From NCBI GenBank assembly GCA_016869775.1, contig VGDJ01000031.1, positions 1-10,954 of the forward strand: 10,954 nt of DNA, given 5' to 3'. Shown here in pieces: positions 6,376 through 10,954 of this stretch. The notes under the pieces are model-generated. The model was not told where the DNA came from and did no database searches. It saw nothing but the letters and a program-made list of their open reading frames with translations. Positions within the stretch are counted from its first letter, which is position 1. Each line of letters opens with the position of its first letter. Source of the DNA: Alphaproteobacteria bacterium (GTDB lineage Bacteria; Pseudomonadota; Alphaproteobacteria; Rickettsiales; UBA1997). The position numbers and the translations under genes are program-made.

Positions 6376-8520
6376 TTATAATTCAATTTTTGATAAATCG
6401 CCGATCTCGTTAAATAAATCTCGAATTAATGATAACAGAATTAGGCGATTTTCACGAGCTGAAAGATCGACATCGTTGACAACAATATGATCAAAAAAGT
6501 GAGCTAGTGGCGCCTCAATAACCACAAGAAGATCGAAAGCTTTTTCAAATTCAGCTTTAGTAATTAATTTGTAAAAATCACGCGAAACTTGCTTGATGCG
6601 TCGATAAAGATGTTTTTCATATTTGTTTTTAAACCCCAAAACCGATGGACGCCCAAAGTATTTTTTGCCATCTTTTTTTTCTTCGATAGATAAAATATTG
6701 GCCACTCTTTTATATAGTTCGATTAGTTTTTGATAATCATTATTTACTACAAAATTATTAAGAAATTTAATTTTTTTGATTAAAAATAAAATATCGACCA
6801 TCTTATGAGAATCAAGGCTTTCAAGGTAATCATTCATGACAACATTTAAAATATCTTGGCGAATATTTTCTTGATCTCTTAGGTAAAATTTGAGGCGCTC
6901 AATTATGAAACTGACGATTTCTTCAATAAGTTTTTTCTTGAGGATGAAAAACTCTTTTTTATCTCCCGAAATATAGTTTTTAAGCATTTTAGGCGAAAAA
7001 GTTTTGAGTGATCTTTCGACCAAAATTCGAATTGGAAACGCAATATTATGTTGATGCGCGATGCGAATTATACCTAAAGCACTCCTACGCAAAGCATATG
7101 AATCTTTAGAGCTGGTAGGTTTTTCACCGACCAAGAAAAATCCGACGATGTTATCAATTTTATCGGCAATGGCCAAAGCAATTCCGAGTGGAGTGTGAGG
7201 GGTTGGTGAATCAATTCCAATCGGTAAATAATGTTCGCGAATGGCTTCAATAATTTTATGATTTTGTTGCTGTTTTAAAGCATAAAAACTTCCAAACTTT
7301 CCTTGTAGCTCTGGAAGCTCAGCAACTGCTTTGGTAGCTAGATCAGCTTTCGATAAATTTACAGCATTATCAATTAAGCTAATATCGCAATGCGGGACAA
7401 AAATCGACAAAAATTTTGACATCTCCTTAAATCTTTCAACTTTGTCAAACATAGTGCCAATTTTTTGATGATGAATTACTTTGGCAAGCTTTTCTGTGTA
7501 ATGAGCTAAAGGTTTTTTAAGATCTTCATCAACGAAAAATTCAAGGTCTGTTAGGCGCGCGCGCATGATTTTTTCATTATCTTTAATGATTTTTATTTGG
7601 TTTGAATCATTAACTGCACAATCGCAAACAAATAAAAATTTAGCAGACAATTTGCCATCAAAATCATGGCAACAAATATATTTTTGATTGCTTTGCAAAG
7701 TCAAATTGAGGGCTTCGCTTGGCAACTCTAAAAATTTATCATCTATTTTTGCAATTAAAATATTGGGATTTTCAGACATTCCGACCAACTCTTCGAGTAA
7801 GACTGAATTTGCAAAATTATTTGGAACTAAAATTTGATGTTCTTGGGAAATTTTTTGAGTTTGAGTTAAAATATTTTGTTTACGAATTTGTTGATTAATA
7901 ATGATATTATTTTTTAGCAAAATACCCTCGTAATCCTTGGCGTTATTGATTAAAATAGGATTGCCACTTTTATCAAAAGTTATATTTGATGCTTTTTGAA
8001 AAGCGAAATTGAAGTCTAAAATTTCAGAACCACATAATGCCAATATTGAACGAATAGGCCTAATCCATTTAGCTTGATTGCCACCATCAACATCGTAACG
8101 CATAATTTTTGGCCACGAATTTTGCATTTTTTGCATAATTAACGGCAATGATTGTGAAATTATTTGAACAGTCTGAATGCATGACTCAGGAATTTCATAA
8201 ACATAAAAACCATCTATTATCGATAATTCATCAAATGATTTTTTGCCAGTTGAACGTAAAAAACCTTCAAGAGCTTTGGGTTCGGCATCAGTTTTTGGAC
8301 CAACTTTTTTTTGCGCTAATTGAATTTGTTCGGGCTTAAGATTTTTGATTATCAAAACCAATCGACGCGGAGAAATAAAGGTATTAAATAAGCTTGAATC
8401 AACATTTAAATTGTTTTTGCTAAAAATTTCTTCGGCGATTTTTTTAAAATTTTCAACAGCATTTTTTTGCATTTTAGCGGGCATTTCCTCGCTAAAAATT
8501 TCAAGGACAAAATCGGTCAT
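6376..8520 (-). CDS. glyS: Glycyl-tRNA synthetase beta subunit
   Basis: The beta subunit of the bacterial alpha2beta2 glycyl-tRNA synthetase; it binds tRNA-Gly while the alpha subunit (GlyQ) holds the adenylation site. At 714 residues it is full length or nearly so. Family blocks are the N-terminal LEIFSEEMPAKM (6-17), SPRRLVLII (50-58), the HHQKIGTMFDKVERF block (350-364), KADLATKAVAELPELQGKFG (391-410), and the ADKIDNIVGFF segment (452-462) followed by GEKPTSSKDSYALRRSALG (465-483). The C-terminal anticodon-binding-like region ends with the typical FFDHIVVND and IGDLSKIE segments. It starts three bases after the hom stop, so the two are probably translated together. glyQ, commonly the gene just before glyS, is absent from this position and the window. 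No Shine-Dalgarno sequence is visible. Confidence 0.95.
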   Translation of the reverse strand: MTDFVLEIFSEEMPAKMQKNAVENFKKIAEEIFSKNNLNVDSSLFNTFISPRRLVLIIKNLKPEQIQLAQKKVGPKTDAEPKALEGFLRSTGKKSFDELSIIDGFYVYEIPESCIQTVQIISQSLPLIMQKMQNSWPKIMRYDVDGGNQAKWIRPIRSILALCGSEILDFNFAFQKASNITFDKSGNPILINNAKDYEGILLKNNIIINQQIRKQNILTQTQKISQEHQILVPNNFANSVLLEELVGMSENPNILIAKIDDKFLELPSEALNLTLQSNQKYICCHDFDGKLSAKFLFVCDCAVNDSNQIKIIKDNEKIMRARLTDLEFFVDEDLKKPLAHYTEKLAKVIHHQKIGTMFDKVERFKEMSKFLSIFVPHCDISLIDNAVNLSKADLATKAVAELPELQGKFGSFYALKQQQNHKIIEAIREHYLPIGIDSPTPHTPLGIALAIADKIDNIVGFFLVGEKPTSSKDSYALRRSALGIIRIAHQHNIAFPIRILVERSLKTFSPKMLKNYISGDKKEFFILKKKLIEEIVSFIIERLKFYLRDQENIRQDILNVVMNDYLESLDSHKMVDILFLIKKIKFLNNFVVNNDYQKLIELYKRVANILSIEEKKDGKKYFGRPSVLGFKNKYEKHLYRRIKQVSRDFYKLITKAEFEKAFDLLVVIEAPLAHFFDHIVVNDVDLSARENRLILLSLIRDLFNEIGDLSKIEL

Positions 8521-8523
8521 TTT

Positions 8524-9822
8524 TTAAAAATTAGTTTGTTCAACACGGATAAATTTAATATTGCTCACAAGGCTTTTATCTATCAAGGAAATTGCTTCAA
8601 CAATTTCATGTTCAAAGTGATTTTCAGTCAAAATAGCCCCGGTAATCAAAAATTTAGTATCATCGGAATTAAGTGAATTATTTTCTTTAAAAATACATTG
8701 AGCAGGATTAATGCGATTGGTAAAAATTTGTTCAATAACACTGGCTTTAGATAAATTATTTTTATCAAAGGTGAAAATAATAAAATATTGCCCAAACCTT
8801 TGACTAATATTGATAATATTTGCGAGTTGAAGATTTACACTTTCAGCATTAAACAAAAAATTATGTTTTGTTTGGCAAGCTACATCGACAATATCAGCAA
8901 CAACCGCTGAACCAGTTGGATTGCCACCAGCTCCTCGCCCAATCATGAGATTATATTCAAAATTATTACCTTTGGAAAGTATGGCGTTATACGAACCATC
9001 TACTTGAGCAATTTTTTCAGAATTTTTTATTAAAGCTGGATAAACTGATTGCTGAATCTGATCGCCGATTTTTTTAAAAACTCCAAGAAGTTTTATTTTG
9101 TAGCCAAGTTCGTCAGCCAAGTTGATGTCATCAATAGAAATTTTATTAATACCTTCGAGATAAGTTTGTTTATAGTTTGGCAAAGACGAACAAGCTAAAG
9201 AAGATAATAAAACTATTTTGTGGGCGGTGTCATTACCCTCAACATCAAAAGATGGATCTGCTTCAGCAAAACCGAGATCTTGAGCTTCTTTTAAAGCAAT
9301 TTTATAGTCTTGTTTTTCATTTTTCATTTTAGTCAAAATAAAATTACAAGTACCATTTAGAATGCCGAAAATTTCGGTGATTTCATTGGCCACGAAACCT
9401 TCGCGAAAAGCTTTAATTATCGGATTAGCGCCAGCAACCGAAGCTTCATAACCAATCACTCCTTGATATTTATCGACCCAATCTTGAATTTCTTTACCAT
9501 GCTCAGCAAGAAGAGCTTTGTTAGCGGTTACAACTTTTTTGTTATTTTTTAGAGCACTATGAATCAAATCCTTTGCCAAATCATAACCACCCATTACTTC
9601 AACAATAATATCAATTTTGGCGTCTTGGGCAAGATGCAAAACATTATCATAAAAGCGAATTGATGGTGCGACAAAATCTTTTCTTGAACGCGAAGCAACA
9701 GCCACAACCTCAAAATCGCAATTAGTACGAAGAGTGAGTAAATCTTTTTGTTTTTGCAATATTTCATAAACCCCACGACCAACAGTGCCAAGGCCGGCTA
9801 TTCCGATATTAAATTTTTTCAT
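8524..9822 (-). CDS. hom: Homoserine dehydrogenase
   Basis: This enzyme reduces aspartate semialdehyde to homoserine with NAD(P)H, the branch point toward threonine and methionine. At 432 residues it is full length. The Rossmann nucleotide-binding motif is GIAGLGTVGRGV (7-18); VTANKALLAEHG (98-109) carries the conserved Lys102. GYEASVAGANPI (124-135) and ILNGTCNFILTKM (154-166) follow. The substrate block GFAEADPSFDVEGNDTAHK (184-202) holds the conserved acidic residues and Lys202. GRGAGGNPTGSAVVADI (295-311) ends the catalytic part. Residues about 343-425 resemble an ACT regulatory domain (GQYFIIFTFDKNNL), but the usual DKPG turn reads DKNN. The gene is first of an apparent hom-glyS-proS unit and is divergent from ileS. 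No threonine- or methionine-pathway partner lies in the window. The leader is almost pure A/T with no Shine-Dalgarno sequence. Confidence 0.94.
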   Translation of the reverse strand: MKKFNIGIAGLGTVGRGVYEILQKQKDLLTLRTNCDFEVVAVASRSRKDFVAPSIRFYDNVLHLAQDAKIDIIVEVMGGYDLAKDLIHSALKNNKKVVTANKALLAEHGKEIQDWVDKYQGVIGYEASVAGANPIIKAFREGFVANEITEIFGILNGTCNFILTKMKNEKQDYKIALKEAQDLGFAEADPSFDVEGNDTAHKIVLLSSLACSSLPNYKQTYLEGINKISIDDINLADELGYKIKLLGVFKKIGDQIQQSVYPALIKNSEKIAQVDGSYNAILSKGNNFEYNLMIGRGAGGNPTGSAVVADIVDVACQTKHNFLFNAESVNLQLANIINISQRFGQYFIIFTFDKNNLSKASVIEQIFTNRINPAQCIFKENNSLNSDDTKFLITGAILTENHFEHEIVEAISLIDKSLVSNIKFIRVEQTNF

Positions 9823-9973
9823 GATTTTTTAAAAATTTTTTAGCAAATTTAAAACTCATTCTTAAAATGAGCGCGAGTGAAGATAGATATTCATCATATT
9901 TCTAAAATATTAAATTATCTAAGATAATTTTAGAAAAATTTTTCATAAAATAAAATCCTTTTTTTAAAGTGTA
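9823..9973. other. Divergent spacer between hom and ileS
   Basis: This 151-base A/T-rich spacer must contain the start signals for both hom (- strand) and ileS (+ strand). It holds a hairpin at 9855-9871 (CTCATT / AATGAG, five-base loop) and a palindrome at 9912-9930. TAAAAT hexamers at 9946-9951 and 9951-9956 are possible -10 elements for ileS, without convincing -35 partners. No tRNA or T-box-like leader is visible. Confidence 0.5.
9912..9930. promoter_or_regulatory. 19-base palindrome in the hom-ileS spacer, possible operator
   Basis: AAATTATCT (9912-9920) and AGATAATTT (9922-9930) are exact inverted copies around the single base at 9921. It lies 43 bases before the ileS ATG and 89 bases before the hom ATG, where a dimeric regulator could affect either promoter. 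Its right arm contains GATAAT, which could itself be a -10 hexamer. The regulator is unknown, and A/T richness makes a chance origin possible. Confidence 0.35.
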
Positions 9974-10954
9974 ATGACGAAAAATAAATTATACCCCGAT
10001 GCTAATCAAAACCTTGATTTTGCTAAGATGGAAGAACAAATACTTAAGTTTTGGAAAGACCAAAAAATTTTCGAAAAATCAGTTGAAATTCGCAATTTTA
10101 GTAATGAAATTGACGAAGATTACACCTCACCAATCATTGATAACTGTGCTTTAAAAGATCATTCAAATTGTCGCCATCCACAAAATTCTAAAAACGAATT
10201 TGTATTTTACGATGGCCCACCTTTTGCCAATGGCCTTCCGCACTATGGCCACTTGCTCACCGGCTTCATTAAAGATTTGGTCGCACGTTATCAAACCATG
10301 AAAGGCAAAAAAGTTGAACGACGTTTCGGCTGGGATACGCATGGCTTGCCAGTCGAAATGGAAACCGAAAAAGAACTTACCGCACAAACTGGCAAAGCGG
10401 TTTCTGGGCAAATTGCCATCAAAGAATTTGGTATCGAAAAATTCAACGATGCCTGCCAAAAATCGGTAATGAAATATGCCGGCGAGTGGGAACATTATGT
10501 CACGCGTCAAGGCCGTTTTGTCGATTTCAAAAATAGCTACAAAACCATGGATTTATCATACATGGAATCGGTAATTTGGGCTTTCAAAGAGCTGTTTGAC
10601 AAGGGTTTGCTCTATGAAGATTTACGAGTTGTGCCTTACTCTTGGGCGTGCCAAACTCCACTTTCAAATTTTGAAACCAGAATGGACAATGCTTACCGCC
10701 AAAAAACCAGCAAAACCGTAAAAGTTAAGTTTCAATTAAACGCCGAATCGAGCGCAAAATTATGCAACAAAATCGGCGTTAAATTCGACGACAAAACATG
10801 TTTTATGGTAGCATGGACTACAACCCCTTGGACCCTGCCCTCAAATTTAGCTTTGGCGGTTGGCGAAAAAATCGAATATGCTTTGATCAAAAAAGACCAA
10901 GAAATTTTGATTCTTGCCAAAAATTTAATCGAAAAATTTGCTAAAGATTTAGGT
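9974..10954 (+). CDS. ileS: Isoleucyl-tRNA synthetase, eukaryote-type (class 2) IleRS (3' end outside window)
   Basis: A class Ia synthetase that charges tRNA-Ile with isoleucine. The first 327 codons are visible from ATG 9974 and the frame stays open to the window end; the full protein is usually over 1000 residues. The signature FVFYDGPPFANGLPHYGHLLTG is seen in parts: DGPPFANG (80-87) and the HIGH motif H90-Y91-G92-H93. Then come GWDTHGLPVE (119-128), KYAGEWEHYVTRQGRFVDF (167-185), PYSWACQTPLSNFE (221-234) and WTTTPWTLPSN (281-291), the start of the editing (CP1) domain. The wording is that of the eukaryote-like IleRS2 type, known for mupirocin tolerance and found in Rickettsia. Residues about 41-73 form an insertion not usual at this site, containing Cys58, His63, Cys66 and His68. 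No Shine-Dalgarno sequence precedes the start (TTTTTTTAAAGTGTA). Confidence 0.94.
   Translation, partial: MTKNKLYPDANQNLDFAKMEEQILKFWKDQKIFEKSVEIRNFSNEIDEDYTSPIIDNCALKDHSNCRHPQNSKNEFVFYDGPPFANGLPHYGHLLTGFIKDLVARYQTMKGKKVERRFGWDTHGLPVEMETEKELTAQTGKAVSGQIAIKEFGIEKFNDACQKSVMKYAGEWEHYVTRQGRFVDFKNSYKTMDLSYMESVIWAFKELFDKGLLYEDLRVVPYSWACQTPLSNFETRMDNAYRQKTSKTVKVKFQLNAESSAKLCNKIGVKFDDKTCFMVAWTTTPWTLPSNLALAVGEKIEYALIKKDQEILILAKNLIEKFAKDLG

Noticed and set aside
10163..10920. - strand open frames opposite ileS
   Set aside because: They are antisense shadows of clearly conserved IleRS coding sequence.
1..10954. CRISPR array, tRNA or rRNA genes, riboswitch or T-box leader
   Set aside because: I saw no regularly spaced repeats, cloverleaf-type sequence, rRNA-like stretch or T-box signature upstream of the synthetase genes.

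Overview
The window reads as chromosomal DNA of an A+T-rich (roughly one third G+C, by eye) alphaproteobacterium, most like the Rickettsiales or a neighbouring lineage of host-associated bacteria. Three things support this: a eukaryote-type (class 2) isoleucyl-tRNA synthetase whose HIGH-region wording closely resembles the rickettsial enzyme as I remember it; a short prolyl-tRNA synthetase without the large editing insertion, as in alphaproteobacteria; and gene starts that mostly lack a visible Shine-Dalgarno sequence. A complete homoserine dehydrogenase is unexpected for classical Rickettsiaceae or Anaplasmataceae. It points to a lineage with more amino-acid synthesis, such as a Deianiraea-like or environmental Rickettsiales or Holosporales relative. 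This placement is inference.

Left block (3-2399, + strand): the 3' part of a proteobacterial-type glutamate-cysteine ligase gene (gshA), a class I glutamine amidotransferase-like peptidase C26, and an RluB-type 23S rRNA pseudouridine synthase. The three genes overlap by 4 and 8 bases and look like one translationally coupled operon joining glutathione-related chemistry to ribosome modification.

Central accessory block (about 2400-4930): a 253-base non-coding gap with a candidate promoter leads into a 409-residue protein of unknown family. This protein has a Pro/Ser/Lys/Arg-rich, nuclear-localisation-like N-terminus and a middle region whose spaced residues resemble a divergent protein kinase fold. 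Facing it on the - strand is a 208-residue unknown protein with a helical N-terminus and two 36-residue Pro-rich repeats, also visible as an imperfect 108-base DNA repeat with a 141-base period. Between the two lies a decayed IS3-family transposase fragment with at least two frameshifts and a small internal duplication. Neither protein is recognised; both are plausible secreted effectors, but this is unproven.

Right block (4934-9822, - strand): homoserine dehydrogenase (hom), then glyS (glycyl-tRNA synthetase beta, 3 bases after hom), then proS (65 bases after glyS). The 208-residue unknown gene starts 12 bases after proS. The alpha subunit gene glyQ, usually beside glyS, is not here. After a 151-base divergent spacer with a 19-base palindrome, ileS starts on the + strand at 9974 and runs off the window. 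It carries an unusual insertion of about 30-35 residues before its HIGH motif. The right side is therefore a tRNA-charging cluster (Gly, Pro, Ile) with one amino-acid biosynthetic gene.
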